64,000 nucleotides of DNA, from assembly GCA_015680685.1 (NCBI GenBank), contig MNCI01014167.1, forward strand, positions 57,928 to 121,927, given 5' to 3'. The notes beneath the pieces are model-generated. The model had not been told where the DNA came from. It worked only from the letters and a program-made list of their open reading frames with translations, and made no database searches. Each line of letters opens with the position of its first letter. Position 1 is the stretch's first letter. This stretch comes from Gnetum montanum (taxonomy: Eukaryota > Streptophyta > Gnetopsida > Gnetales > Gnetaceae). Positions 21,613 to 34,789 of the stretch are shown here, piece after piece. The translations under genes and the position numbers were made by a program.

Positions 21613-24600
21613 ATAGAGTTCTGATTCTGGGCATAGAGTTTCCTGGGCCATCTTCTCATCCCAGCATGGCCCTTTTGGCATTTGCTCGATATATGCCCCA
21701 AATGACTCCACAGAATGGGCTCTCCTTTGGCATGAACTTGCAACTTCTCACCCCCCAATGCCTTGGATATTCGGAGGAGATTTTAATATGGTAGAATTCC
21801 CTCAAGATAAGTTTGGAGGGGCATTTCTTCAATTGCCCGATCTCGAGTATCAGGCCTGGTCTGCATTTAAGAAAAGATTTTACCTCTCATACGGGGTAGA
21901 CAACTCCACGTGCGTTCCCCCCCATCGATTTACTTGGAGAAATCTTTGTCTAGGGCAAGCTTGTATCTACAGCAGGTTAGATAGGTTCTATTTCTCCACC
22001 CTCTCCTTTTGGCAAGCTTTCTCTGCCACTACAGTTCATCATCATGCCACCTTATCCGACCACCTTCCTATCTCCATATCTGTCAAGTTTCATGGTAGCC
22101 CTGACCGACAAAAATTTCATCTTTTCAGACTACACAACAACTATTTTTCTTCCCCCACTACCCAACTTCTTCTCTCCAACCTTTGGAATGCCAAACCTAG
22201 GCCCCTAAATCAGACGGGTTGGATTAATTGGTGGCATCGTGCTTCATGTCGAGTGCAAAACTTCGCTCGTTCATATGGTAAGACCGTGGCTGTTGAAGCC
22301 AAACATGAATACAACAAAATTCACCTCACTATTGAACATCTCACTAACAAACTAGCTCAAGATCCCTTCAATACTCTAGTTCACGAGAAGCTAGCTAGAG
22401 CACGCGTTGCCTTCCAACATTGGGAAGTGTACCGAGCACAAAGTGCCTTAACTAAAAGTCGGCTCACTTGGTTAAATATTCAAGATGAACATTGTAAGGA
22501 ATTTTTTAAATATCTTAATGCTGCTTTCCCTTCACATGCTATTGACAAAATCTCATGTGAGGGTACCACCATTACTGACCACAATAGTATCCTCTCTTTT
22601 CTTAAGAACCACTACGAAACCCTTTTTGATGCTACTTCAATGGACATCTCTTTGTTCAAGGCTGCCACCCCTGATTATCCTCACCTTATTAATCCTACTA
22701 TGCTACAAAGCCTTGACGCTGATATAACTCTAGCGGAGCTACAGGAGGCTTGTTCCAAGTTAAGTCGAGGAAAGGCTCCTGGTTATGATGGGTTTCCAGT
22801 TGATTTTTTTCAAAATCATTGGGATTTGGTTGGCAAGGATCTTTTGCAGGTCATTAATGAGGCTCTCTTAACTGGTTCCCTTGGGCCTAATCTAAATCAA
22901 GGGGTAATTTGTCTCCTCCCCAAGTTTGGGGATCTAACTGATATCTCCAATTGACGTTCCATAACTCTTCTCAATATTGTGTATAAAATTTGGGTGAAGT
23001 GCCTTGCCTTACGGCTGAAAAAAATTCTTGGTTAGATCATATCCCCTCAGCAAATAGGATTTGTTCCTGGTAGATATATTTTAGACAATGTGGTCGCAGT
23101 GTGGGAAGGTCTCAAGTGGGCTGAGGATGATGGACAAGATATTCTCCTAGTGAAACTAGATTATGCCAAGGCTTATGACAACATTAAGTGGGATTTTATC
23201 TTGCAGACTATGACCAAACTAGGTTTTGCACCCAAGTTCTTGCATATGGTGAAATGATTATTCTCAGATGCTACTGCAAGAATTGCCACTACCTTCGACA
23301 TTACCTCTCCCTTTCCAATACATAGGTCTGTGCGCCAAGGTTGTCCTCTCGCCCCCTATCTCTTTATCATTGCATCAGACTTTCTTTGTCATCAAATTAA
23401 CCTGGACATTAAAACTAAAGTTCTCACTGGGGTTAGCCTTTCCTCCTCTCAACAACAGCTTCTCAATATGCACTTTGCCGATGACTCCTTTTTTCTAGTT
23501 CAAAACACAGCCACCAATTTGCACCGCCTCTTATCAAGGGTGGAGCAATATTGCACACTCTCAGGTTCCATAATTAACTGGAATAAATCCTCTGTTTATA
23601 GCTTTAAGGGCAATTACAACCATGTGACCCACTATAAGTGGAAGCAGCTTCAAGATCAAGACATCGTTAAGATTCTGGGAATCCCTTTCCGCTTTAGAGG
23701 CTCAACATCTATCCTTTGGGAGCAAGTTATTCATCGAATTCAAAAGAAACTCGATAAATGGAAAACTAAACCCCTCACACTTGCGGGTAAATACCTTGTT
23801 TGTAAGTCCATATGCGCGTCCACCCATGTGTATTACTCTTCGTGTTGGGCCCCCTCCCAAGCTGCCTACCAGAAGCTAGAACGGTTATTCCGTGACTTTA
23901 TGTGGTCCTCCAAGGACTCTCAAAAAGGCTTTCATCGTGTCGCTTGGACTATTGTTACTCTCCCCAAGAATAAGGGTGGCTTAGGCCTTTTGAACTCCTA
24001 TAAGCAAGGAATTACCCTGGTTGCTAAGTGGTTGGTACAACATTTAGATGCCTCAAATATTATAGGGACCCTCCTCCAATTAAGGCTTCATCAAGCCTTT
24101 CCTAAAAATAAGCCCTTCTGGAAAGACATCCATTTCGTTAATTGGATTCTTTCCCCCCTCACTATCATTCTTCCCGGATCTCATGTTTTCAAAAGCATTT
24201 GGAGGGCCTGGCAAATTGTACACACTCACATAGACTGGACTAACGTTAAAATCAACCCTACTATCCTCTCTAAAGTGTGTCCGTGGTGGTTACCTCTGTC
24301 ACCCGCTCCCCTTGCTATCACAAATGCTAAGGTGGCTACCTCGTGGTATCGAAAAGGTGTCATTTCCTTGAATTGTCTTAGGCTGGCTAGTCGTTGGATT
24401 TCAGGGGTCGAGTTTAACACTTTGTATGGGGAGTCGGCTGCAATGAAACATTGCCTTGTTCAGATTTACTCTTTCCTCCACGGTCACTGGCACCTGGATG
24501 TTACAGTGCAAAGCCTTTTTCATGGCCTTCAATGGCTTAATGGGGTTAAACTCTTTCCCTATCGGCCATCTGTTCCCTTTCATCTCATGCATGACCCATC

Positions 24601-25500
24601 TGCAGTCATTCAACGTTGCAATAAATATTGGCACAAACAAGAGTCAGAAACATTTTGGATCCCTCTCTTCCAACTTATTTGGAAACTTCCGACCCTCCCC
24701 AAAATTAAGCAGTTCCTTTGGTGTCTTCTCCACCATGGTCTTCCTATCGGAAAACGTCTAGAATATCTTGGGATTCCTAATCCCACTTGCCCTCTATGTG
24801 GTGGACTAGATGACTTTGTCCATGTGTTTTGGCAATGTCCCTTTGCTCAACATGTGTGGCAGTGGACTTCTAAAGCTTTTCCATCCTACAAGCTATCTCA
24901 AGAGGATGCCATATTCGGATTCTTGAACATTACTTCTACTAATCTTAATTTTCTATGGAAAGTTATTAGGCCTACTATTTTATATTATATTTGGAAGCGA
25001 AGATGCAATGTTCTATTTCAAAAGACAGAGTATTCTAACAAATGTTTGCTTACCAGGTTGGAGATGTTGCAAATCGTTCACCTCACCTATTTTCAACTCA
25101 CATCTCAAGCATCCAAGTTCAATTTGGATAGTCATCAATTGGTTCATCTCCTGTAGCTATGGGAAAGACCTATGTGTTTTAGTTAAACTTAGCATCAGTA
25201 ATCTCTGCAAGGAAGTTTTCCCTTTTATTATGTGGATTCACCATTGGCATTCCCTTTATCCTTAACTGAGAGCTCTTTGCCTCATCTAATTCTATGTCAT
25301 TCTATTTTGTAAAAAGCCAGTCTGTGCGATCATTTGGTTGTGCCCCAACTTGGGGTACCTCCTCTAATACTCATTTATTTCTAAGGTGTTTCCCGAGTGT
25401 CTCGATGCTCTCAGTTTTTCCCTTCCCTTAACCCTATGACTTATTCAAGTTGTTGTAATCAATGCACCTTTAATTTCAATAAAACTTCTTTTCGGGGTCC
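21613..25500 (+). mobile_element. 5'-truncated L1-type plant LINE
   Basis: A non-LTR retrotransposon with the C-terminal half of its APE-type endonuclease, RT and a zf-RVT-like domain. It is followed by a 3' UTR ending in AATAAAACTTCTTTTCGGGG just before the 73-N gap that probably hides the poly-A tail. ORF1 and the endonuclease N-terminus are absent, as is usual after incomplete target-primed reverse transcription. A 19-base direct repeat (21602-21620 and 21622-21640) lies at the 5' junction. Confidence 0.9.
21617..25156 (+). pseudogene. LINE ORF2 (endonuclease, reverse transcriptase, zf-RVT)
   Basis: One reading frame is kept for about 3.5 kb, broken by only three in-frame stops: TGA 22952, TAG 23033 and TGA 23255. 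The endonuclease part has GGDFNMVE (about 21773) and 'TLSDHLPI' (about 22055). RT runs from about 22740 ('GKAPGYDGFPVDFF') with KLDYAKAYD (about 23153), 'RQGCPLAPYLF' (about 23332) and the catalytic FADD (about 23475). The C-terminal region (about 24650-24870) has 'FLWCLLHHGLPIGKRL', then C-P-L-C, H and C residues spaced as in zf-RVT. It would nick target DNA and reverse-transcribe LINE RNA. It is relatively young, judging from the single surviving frame. Confidence 0.92.
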
Positions 25501-25573
25501 NNNNNNNNNNNNNNNNNNNNNNNNNNNNNNNNNNNNNNNNNNNNNNNNNNNNNNNNNNNNNNNNNNNNNNNNN
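25501..25573. other. Assembly gap of 73 N
   Basis: Lies at the expected position of the LINE poly-A tail and its right target-site duplication, so both are invisible. Confidence 0.95.
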
Positions 25574-26589
25574 ATGCATTAATAGGGATGTGTCAATGAA
25601 GCCTCCTATGTTAACATTGTTGCATCCATGAGGTGAAGTAGGAAATTTTTCCTTTGATTTTGGCTAAATTTCTGAGAAAGTTCTTGGGATTTCTAAGCCA
25701 AATTGGTTCCATCAAAAGGATCAAAAGCCATGGGATATGTTTTGAATGCTTTGGAGTAATTAAATTAATGAATTGGATGGAATGTAGAGGTTTAAATTTG
25801 ATGAGAATTTAGGGATTTTGAAGGTGTTTTGATCTCAAAATTCAACCAAAATTAAGGAGAAATGCTCAAATGACAATGTATAAAGCTAAATATTGTAACC
25901 CCTAAATGTTAGGAAAGTGTGGGGTTGGCCCATAAACTAGATTAACAAGAGCTATACAAGTGGGTCCTCCCCATAGCAAGCTCTAGCTTCTAATGCCTTT
26001 GTATAAGCATTTCACAATGTATCCATAAGCACCTAAGAAATTGAATGTTGATCCAATGAACATTCTAACATGCACATGCAACTAACATTGTTAAAAATAT
26101 ACATTATAATAGATAAAAAACATTAAATTCATAATTGAACATAGAAGTGTCATGCAATGGATTAAAAATGGATTGTAAAAATTAGTATGTGAGGTACCTT
26201 ACCATGTTCATGATGAATCCTTTGTGTAGGACATGAAAATATGACCATTGTAAAATGAAAAATTACAAAAAAAAAGATGAAAATGCATTTAGCTTAAACC
26301 AAAAGGTTTCTTCCATGACTTACTTTTAAGGAGATGCAAAAGATGGATATGGTAATGATAGTTGTTGAGGTGTTTAGGGCATTGGTTTAAAAAGGTTCTT
26401 AGAATGGATTAATTTGTTGTATGTTCATAAGGATAAGCTTATGTTAGTTTAATGAGTAGTAAATTTGTAGTACATCAAACATATAAACTGTGTGGACTAA
26501 GTGGAATCCCTTTCAAGGAAGTTGGAGCTTATTGTGTTGAGGTACATGATTTGTATTATAGTAGAGGACCTTATTCCCTAGTTGAAGGT
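25574..26589 (-). other. LTR and 3' non-coding remnant of a minus-strand gypsy element
   Basis: Continuing the LTR interrupted by the LINE, this stretch holds the conserved word 'ctatacaagtgggtcctccc' near 25942. Related words at about 35270 and 43705 mark the junction between 3' internal sequence and LTR. On the minus strand it reads GGGGAGGACCC, a polypurine-tract-like sequence. Integrase of the same strand follows at 26590. Confidence 0.45.
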
Positions 26590-27440
26590 CTAGATGTCTA
26601 ATCCTAAGATCATGCCTTGTAATAGAAATTATAAATCTTGTTATACATGTGGACTATCATCCTATTCTCATTAAGCATGTTTAAGTTTATTAATCTCTTA
26701 GATTGTGCTAAGGTATGGTCCAAGTCCAATTGATTGGTAGTATTTTGTGTACAGAGTTTTGCTTGGATAGCTAGTTTAGGCAATTTTTCATACACTAGCC
26801 CATAAGAAGAATAACTAATAGGAAGTTTCCACATTGACCTATAAGCCCAAAGAGTATCATTGAGTTTGGTGCTCTAATAATTCCTATATATACTAACTAT
26901 ATGTTTTAGTATACAAGTTAGCTCATGATTTTTGACTTTAGCTTGTCTATTGGCTTAGGGATACAATAGTGTAGCTAGCTTAGATTCTACTCCTAGGAGT
27001 TATATCAAATTTTTGAATGTTACCATGTCAAGTATGTGTCATTTTCAAATATTAAATCTCATGACACACAAAACCTATTTGCCATATGCTACTTAAAGAA
27101 CATACTAACAATTTCTATAGTGTAGTCAACTACTATATTTTCTTCAAGCCACATTGTGCAATAGTCAATAGCAATAATTATGTAAGATTTGCCATTTGAA
27201 GAATGGATGATAGAACCCATGAAGTCAATTTCTCATAGATCAAAAGGTTCTAGTAGTTATATTTACTATTGCATTCCTTCAAAACGTGTTCATGCCCCAC
27301 TATCACATTTGTAGCACTCATAGGACTTTATCAAAATGATGCACATTGTGGAAGAGTATTGGCCAAAAGTAACCAACCATAAGGATTTTAATAGGTATTC
27401 TTCTTCTTGCATAGTAACCTCTCGATGGATCTTCATGTGC
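26590..27440 (-). pseudogene. Integrase remnant (gypsy)
   Basis: From 27440 leftwards the minus strand gives pieces of the catalytic core with 'EIDFMGSII' (about 27215). Then comes an open 74-codon frame (26834-26610) with 'GLVYEKLPKLAIQAKLCTQ', matching element 2 'ELVYGKLPKLHIQNELHTL'. Stops are frequent. Protease, RT and RNase H are absent, and an LTR fragment lies directly upstream (27516-28065), so most of this element has been deleted. Confidence 0.6.
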
Positions 27441-27515
27441 ATCCTAGAGAACTCTCAACTATTTCTCCTCTAGAACACACTAGCACATCAAGTCATCATC
27501 ATAGATTTTGTTGAG

Positions 27516-28065
27516 GTTTCTCTTACTAAGTTACCAAGGGTTATGCTACTAGGAAAACCAAGTAATAACACCACTAGTATTACCAAATGATGACACTTAT
27601 GCACTTGAAACTAGTCATATTCATTTCACTTTACTAATGAACAAGTAAAGTACTTTGAAAATGTAAAGAATTAACTAAGTAAACATGAAAATTCCTCTAA
27701 GTAAAATAGAAAAATCAAGTGGATACTACAATGATGAGAAGAGATCTTGATCTTTATTTTTGAACATGAACTATGCCCAAGTACACTTCACTCCAATAAA
27801 TATTTCTTATAAGTGCTCTACACCACACTACAGGCATTCACTGTAGCACTAACTACAAAAATAAATTGCAAGAGTTTCCCTAAGACTTAGAATGAAAATT
27901 TGTTGGTTGTGTGTTCAAGTGTAAGTATTTATAGGGTTCCATAGATCTCGAGACATTGCATCAATTATGATCTAGGATGAACTACATCATTGTATATATG
28001 ACATTGTTGATACAATATTGTAGCTGCAATTGCACATCTTCCAAAAATTTGACTTTATCATACCC
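27516..28065 (-). repeat. LTR fragment similar to the LTR at 53209-54102
   Basis: Long similarity to 53550-54105, including 'aagtagagtactttgaaaatg'-like, 'gagatcttgatctttatttt' and 'caagtacacttcactc' words and the minus-strand TATA (about 27926). The PBS-proximal part is missing at the junction with integrase near 27510. Confidence 0.7.
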
Positions 28066-28099
28066 ACACAACTAATTGGAAACTCATCCTCGAGTTAAA

Positions 28100-30650
28100 A
28101 AAAATGAGGATAGAGTTCCTTACAAAATTGGAAAGTGGACTTGACTTAACACAACTGATTATTGACATAGCTCTGTGAATGCCACATTAGTTTAGCACAT
28201 GTAATTTCTACAATGCATCCTTTTTGTTAGCAAACTCCTTCTCGTACATAACCTACATAGTTGCTACTTACTGCTTGAGCTCATTTCAAGATCATCCTAA
28301 TATTAACATGGGCAAGTTAGCATATCAAAGATTTGCTAACCCCATGTATTCTATTAGGTCCTCTATTTGTAGGTCTTTATTTTACATCTTAGCCTAATGA
28401 ACATGGGTAAGACTATCCAAAATGGAACGCCTATCCAGATTTTGAGTAGAGATGAAGCTAATTTTGGCTTTTTACATCAAGATTTATTTTTCATTTATTT
28501 GCTTATACATGCCCACTTGATCTCTAAATGCTTCTTGAATTGTTCATGTCTCTTGGACTTATTCTACCATGCACTTATTTTGATTGTAGATTTTTTACTA
28601 ACTATGCAAACTTCTTCCATTGATAGGTTCTTGTTTTCTTGAGCCAATCTACTAATGTCCTAGTTTACTCTAATTAAATGTTCTTGCATTTGATGAATGA
28701 TTTTCTTGAGAAAATTTTTTAGTTTCTCCACATCAATCAACCTTGCATTGTCAATAGTAAGTTTTTTATTCTTCTCTTGTAAGGCTATGAGAGCTTTAAC
28801 ATGTGCATATGTTTACACTTCAACAAAAGATGCATCCCACACTACCTTCTTCTCCTCCTTGTATATTTACATGTTGTGGGTAATAAAATATCTCACATGA
28901 TTAGTCCTAAATTAATTGAGTTGATCTGGCATCAAAAATTATGTAGGGTTCCTTCTTTCAACTCTTAGATTTACTAGTTCTTCTTGTAGCCTCTACAGTT
29001 CATTTTTTTGCATGTTCAACTCTAGTTTTTTCCATGAACAAATTTTCCTTTGTGGTAATTAGATTAGACTACACTATAGTGATATCACTTGGGATATCAA
29101 ACAAATATTGCATGACCTAGCCTATTTCTAGAAATCTATCCAGTATGTCCTCAGGTTCTACAAGATTCATTGAGGTATTAGTGAGTGTTTTAGAATCTCT
29201 TACTTCAAAAATATTATCTAGTGGTACCATAGGCACATTGAATGATTCTTTGATATGATCAATGATGATTTCTATGTCTCCTACTACATCTCAATGTTGA
29301 TGACCATAACTATAATACCTTTTCTAGTTTTAAGCATTACTTGGAATCATATAATATTTTTAAAAATCTATTGTGACCAATCCTCCTCTCCTTCTACATA
29401 TAGTGACACTTGCCCACTTGTAGGATCTATGGAAATGGTGGGCTTAACTAAGCTCTCTCTCACTTTATAATGATTAGCTTCTTCCCTTATTTCCCAGCTA
29501 ATGGTTTCTACAATCTATTGCAAATGGCTCATTGATGGTCTATAATCTTGTAGTGGTAATGGTGGAACTTGTTGTTGTTGTTCTTTAGTAGGTGGTTGGC
29601 TACTAGGTTGTGCTTGATGTTATTGTCTTATGGCTAGAAGGTTATTGATAGTAGTTGAGCTTAAAGCTCCCTTGGTGCTTTCTAGTTTCTCCATTTGATC
29701 TTTTTTAGGTGGCACCAACTTGAACATCTCAACATAGGAAGCATTTTGGACTTTCCTAGGGACATCATTAGTGTATCCTAAGATTCCATCTTATTTGCAC
29801 AACTTGCTGATGAAGTAAGGGAATGACAGTATCAACTTCCCTACCAATTTCCCTTCAAACTACCTTTGAATTTCTAGGAAGAGCAAATGGGTGATGTTGG
29901 CATTGAATTTCCCCATCAAAAGTACACTTTCTATATCTACATATTTTGAAATTCTATTGAGCCTCTTGGTTGGGAATAAGGCATACGTTCCAATCTTGAA
30001 ATAAATATTTTCCTATGCTAAGAGCTCACTGTAGTCCTTATCTTCTTTGCCTTGTGTCCTTTACAACCACAATTTGTTAGCATCAATGTCTAATCTAGTT
30101 GAAATTTGTGTCACATTGACTCCTTCATTTGGAATGTTGAGGGCCTTGTTAATTGCCTCCATTGAATAGGGCATTGAGGCTCCTTTAATCTTAACCATAG
30201 CATTTGCTTGTTTGTTTTGCTAAATTGATATGTTTCTACTAAATAACATTCATCACTATTAAATAATTTGGGCCATAAGGAAGATTGTTGAAGCTGCATT
30301 TTCACAACCTCTAGAGAAATCTCCATAAATGAATCAAGGTTGAGTTCCAAAATAATCGTGGACATGATAAACTTCTCTTGTATGGCTTGGAAGCATTCTA
30401 GAGACAACGTGAGGTGCTATCCTTGTTTAGGCATAGGAAGTATTTTTTCCTCTCCTTGTGCCAAATATTTGATAGCAGGAGTTTATTGATGGATGCTAAA
30501 TGATTGAGCCTTCTACTCTACATGTTTAGATTGTGTAGTTTGTACTCCTACTTGGCCTCTTCCATAGCCTCTTAATCTCTTACTTGTTGGCTCTTAAGGT
30601 CATTCTACTCTTGGTCTCTTTGGGACCATCCACAACCTTTAAGAGTTTAA
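28100..30650 (-). pseudogene. Decayed ORF of a non-autonomous plant element, copy 1
   Basis: The minus strand contains related protein pieces also present in copy 2 (31450-34520). The shared core (about 29905-29790) reads 'LEIQR', stop, 'FEGKLVGKLILSFPYFISKL' and continues 'GILGYTNDV'. It resembles the 'putative plant transposon protein' domain (Transposase_32-like), whose FP-x-L-I-x-x-L-C-x-x-x-GV pattern I recall from plant LTR-element ORFs. A short Q/P-rich region follows (near 29560). The open piece 30407-30111 lies upstream. The tail near 28300 matches copy 2 near 32200. Function is unknown and stops are numerous. Confidence 0.45.
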
Positions 30651-31014
30651 GATTGTCAAAAGTGTTTTAATTATTTCATAATGGTTCATATTCCTTCTTG
30701 TACTTTTAGTTAGATGAATTTCTTATTGGTTGATATGAGTTATGTTCTTTATTACAATTTTAGAGTTAGAGAAATTTTGAAAAGAAAACCTCTAAATGTT
30801 ATATATTTAAGTGCTATGACCTTCCACAATTATCATTTCCCTATTTATTATGCTTTGAAATGGTTGGTATGGTTAATTAGGAGGATTAGTTAAGTTCTTT
30901 GGCTTAGATTTGATTGATTAATAAAGATGTTTTTATTATATTCTTATACTTATCCTTTATAATATCTTCTAGGAATTAGAAAATTTTAGCTTAAATTTTT
31001 ATATGTTTGTGCAA
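30651..31014. other. AT-rich junction between two element copies
   Basis: No coding signal. It probably contains the decayed PBS-proximal LTR end and leader of copy 1. No PBS could be identified. Confidence 0.3.
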
Positions 31015-31425
31015 TGTACCCCCATCCCCTCCCCCATGACTAAGTTGAGCACTCCAAAAATAACAAAATCTGAGAATTTTGCATATTGGAGCTATAGTGA
31101 GGAAGTTATGGCTTTTAACTCTTCTCGTGTGCACTCAGAGAAATATTCTAACTCTGAAATGATAAAAATTCAAGAGCTCTACTGCAACTATAACAAGACA
31201 TCCCATAAACATAGCTAGTGAGCATGTATTTATAGACTTTATTGTGGAGCTATGTTGATGAGGTCCCATATACATAGAAAACACTACGTTGATGTAGCCC
31301 TATTAATGAGGCAACACTATGTAGACGGGATTGCATTGATGAGGCCCTATCGATGTGGCAAAGTCAATGAGGACTCATCAACGAGGCCACGTCAATGGGA
31401 GCCCATCGATGCGAAAAAATGATGA
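31015..31425 (-). repeat. LTR fragment (minus orientation)
   Basis: 31125-31425 aligns with 43430-43700 (LTR shared by elements A and B). The alignment includes 'cactcagagaaatattcta', a minus-strand TATA near 31230-31238, and a tract of CATCGATG/TTGATGAGGC words. The left part carries the motif 'cccccatgactaagttgag', also found at about 34800, 36490 and 44945. Confidence 0.6.
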
Positions 31426-31449
31426 TTCATCATATCCTCACAACTAGAT

Positions 31450-34400
31450 GAAAACTTATTCTTAAGTTCCTTTACAAAATTGGGAAGGTATGGGATTATT
31501 GACTGATACTTGACATAACAAACTAACTTGAAAAAACTAAGTGCTTGAGTGTACAAATCAACATCAACAAAAAAATATGATGTTTATGACATAAAATTGA
31601 ACATCATGACATGAGAACTCAAAATATGACAATACATTCTTTGATGGCATGAAGGTAGTTGAGAAGATCAAATAGTCCTGGGTGGTGGAGGTTCCTAAGA
31701 TTCTAAAGAACCTTCACCAATTTTAGGCATGTGTAATGGTTGAGGTGGCTATGACTATCCTACTATTGTTGCAACCTCCAGTGAAAGATGAAAGGTATCT
31801 AGTAATGCTTCATCTTCTCCTTCTTACTCTAGGGATCATTTACCATCCACACAACATCGTCAATGTGGGATGAAATGGGAATATTCCATAGATAGGGCAT
31901 TACTAGGAATAACTCCTTAATGTTGACAAACCAGGTAGTGAATTGTTTATGTTAGACATCAAAAGCCCTAATTTCCTTTTGTAGCTCAAGGTAGTTATTC
32001 ACTCTTTTGGCTAGGTTCTCAATAGCAAATATTTGATTAGTGTATTTGTCTTTTAGAATCTCAAGTTTCATGTTTACCACAATAAGCTTTTTCTTAGTGT
32101 CCTTGTGATGCTTAAACTTGACCTTGTACAAGTACAAGTTGGCCACTTACTTCTCTAGTTTTGACCATGACCATCTGACAATCAACATAGGTAGATTTGC
32201 ATATCAAAGATTAGCAAGCTCCATATATTCTATCCTATCCTCAATCTACAACTGCTTCATGTATATTGTTTGTCTTATTGTAGGTATCTATCCCATCAAT
32301 GATAGGTTTCCAAACTTCTCTTGTTGGAGTTTCTAGAGGGTTTCATTTAGTTTTTTATTTACTAGCTAGATGTGCTTTTTATTAACTTCTTTCTATAGAC
32401 CAACCTAATCTCTATAATGATCCTTAACTCTCTTAAATTTAAGAGCCTCTGATTTTTAGGCAGCTACCTCTATTGTAGTATTTTGATGAAGTGCATGGAC
32501 CTTCTTCATGGAGAGGTTTCTATTTTCAACTACTAATATCATTAGATCTATGTTTGCTTTGACTAGTTGCTCCTACTATTGATGATAAAGTTAATCAACT
32601 ATTTTTTATGCTCATCAACATTTCACAAGTGATGGTTCTCTATGGTCAGTTGCACATTCTCCTAGCAGGTAAGATCTAAGGCCTTCTCAATTTTGTGCTA
32701 GGTAGTCTCTACGAAGGATTGGTAGAATACTTCCATCTTCATTGCACCCTCAACCCATTTTAGTTTGGTGTGAACTTATTCAAGAGCTTCATCTCTTGTC
32801 AATGCTAGGTTGAAAAATGCAAGGTTAGTAATTTGGACTCTTAATGGAGAAAGTTCAATACCCTAGCATTCATTCAGCTCAGCTATTTTGAGTTGCCCTT
32901 CCAAGATAAAGTTTTTTCCCCTTGACTCTAGTAACTCTAATTGAGTTATAGTAATACTATCTAGAAAATCAAAGACATCCAAAATTGGTTGTCCAATTAC
33001 GACTAGTTGCTCTAGAAATTGTTCATGTTTTGTTATGCTTAATTTGCTACTAATGGTCCATGTAGACATCTGTACATCCTTGAGTGTAGTGATGTTTGGT
33101 ATAGATACTAGAGGTGTATTGAGTATTTTAGTAATTCTATCAACAACCACCTCTACTATTGTCTCCTACCCTTGGTGCTACATCACTAGCACTATTGCCT
33201 CCTTGCCTTCCTTCAAGCGTACCAAGAAGGTCACTACATTCCTAGAAATTTCTAGGAGTGGTTGCTACCTTGAGAGAGATATTGTGATCTCTATAGTGCT
33301 AGGATTCAACCTTGAAGACAATTGTGTTCATTGGACTAAGAAAATGGACTCACTTTCTCTCATCAGGCTAACTATTTTGGCCATCTCATTTAGGTAACTC
33401 ATCATTGGCCTATACACACATGGGTTCCCACCACGCATGCCTACTCATTGCTCTTATTCACTCAAGAGCCATTCTCAATATTCACACAACTGTTGGGCTA
33501 TTGCAATGATGTCTAGCATAGTTATTTGAGTGGTAGGTGGAGGTGGTGGCTATTACTTGTCTTCTTGAATGGTTGTTGCAAGTGTTTTATCTTTCATCAT
33601 CTATGTCCAATTAGCAGTCAAAGCACATCTGATAGCATCATTTGTATAATGGACTATCCCTCCATTTTGATAGAGTTTTTTAATGAGGCATGGAAAGGGG
33701 AATTCCTTTCTTCCATAGTGATTCTCTTTAAACCACTTTTCTATCTCTAGATAGATTAGTTGTGAAAGGTTGACAGGGAATCTCCCACTTAGAGCAGCAC
33801 ACACATAGGCAAAAAAGGGTAGTGATCCTATTGGGCCTTACCATGGGGTTAAGGTAAAAGACTACAATCTTGTAGTGAATTTTTTCTATTGGTGTTAGCA
33901 CACCATACTCCTTATGGTGAACACCATAGCACCATCAAACCCATTTCTTTTTGATGCTAGGGTTTACCTACATTGGAATCTCATCAAAATTTGCCCTAGT
34001 TTCTAGCAACCTAAACACTTCAATAATGGCCTACACCAAGTAGGACATTGAGATGTCCTTGATTTTAATTGTTGAACCAGCCTACCTATTATTCTAGAAC
34101 AAGAATGTCTCTCACATGTACCACTCCTTGATGGAAGTGATAATTGGCCACATGGAAGAGGTCTTTAGTCGGGCTTGTACTTCTTTAGGTGCTTACTCTA
34201 GGAAAGAGCCAAAATTTTACTCCTGGAGCACTATTTTTTGGACCTTTCTTGATCTAATTTAATTTAGGTAATCTTTTGTTAAGGTCACCTCAAGGTTTTC
34301 TTATTGATTTGGTACCTTCTCTCAGTGGAAATGTTCTATTGCTACTACTGGTTTTGGAATTTGATGAATAGATTCTACCTCAGCCTCTTCCCTAAGAGGA

Positions 34401-34520
34401 CCCATGGTATAGGTTGCAAGTGGTTCTTCCTGGGCTTGTTCTTGGACCATTCTTGGCCATTTCTCTCTTGGTTGAGATGGTCCTCCTTTCTATGTGTGTT
34501 TGCCTTTTAGTTCCATCTAT
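31450..34520 (-). pseudogene. Decayed ORF of a non-autonomous plant element, copy 2
   Basis: This copy is better preserved than copy 1. The domain-like core (33804-33601) reads 'LSGRFPVNLSQLIYLEIEKW' and 'FPFPCLIKKLYQNGGI', resembling Transposase_32-type plant transposon ORFs. It is followed by a proline run (about 33545). Further downstream, 33150-32863 and 32146-31952 are open and predicted helical, with heptad-like Leu/Ile spacing (for example 'LKDKYTNQIFAIENLAKRV'). No gag zinc knuckle, protease, RT or integrase is seen between the flanking LTR fragments. It is probably a parasite of autonomous gypsy elements. Confidence 0.5.
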
Positions 34521-34789
34521 GGTCACAACATATCCATGGATTAGTAGGTATAATGTGTAACTTTAAATATTTGAATACCTTATCTCATTAGTTAGATATA
34601 CTTGGCTAAGGTTCAACCATGGTAGATTGATTATTTTATTCTTATTTAATTAATTAATGTTCATTATAAGTGTCACCAGAGCTTGTTAAAAGAGTTCAAC
34701 TTCTATAATTTAGTGTTTTAATGTTGATTTCTTAGTTAAACCTTTATGGGAGTTCAACAAATGGCAAAGAAATTTCCTATAAAAAATAG

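Noticed and set aside
22485-24761. Other-frame ORFs inside the LINE
   Set aside because: Shadows of ORF2, whose single frame explains the region.
28397-28900. Plus-strand hydrophobic frames as transporters
   Set aside because: Antisense to the decayed non-autonomous ORF. Phe/Leu/Ile richness follows from AT-rich antisense sequence.
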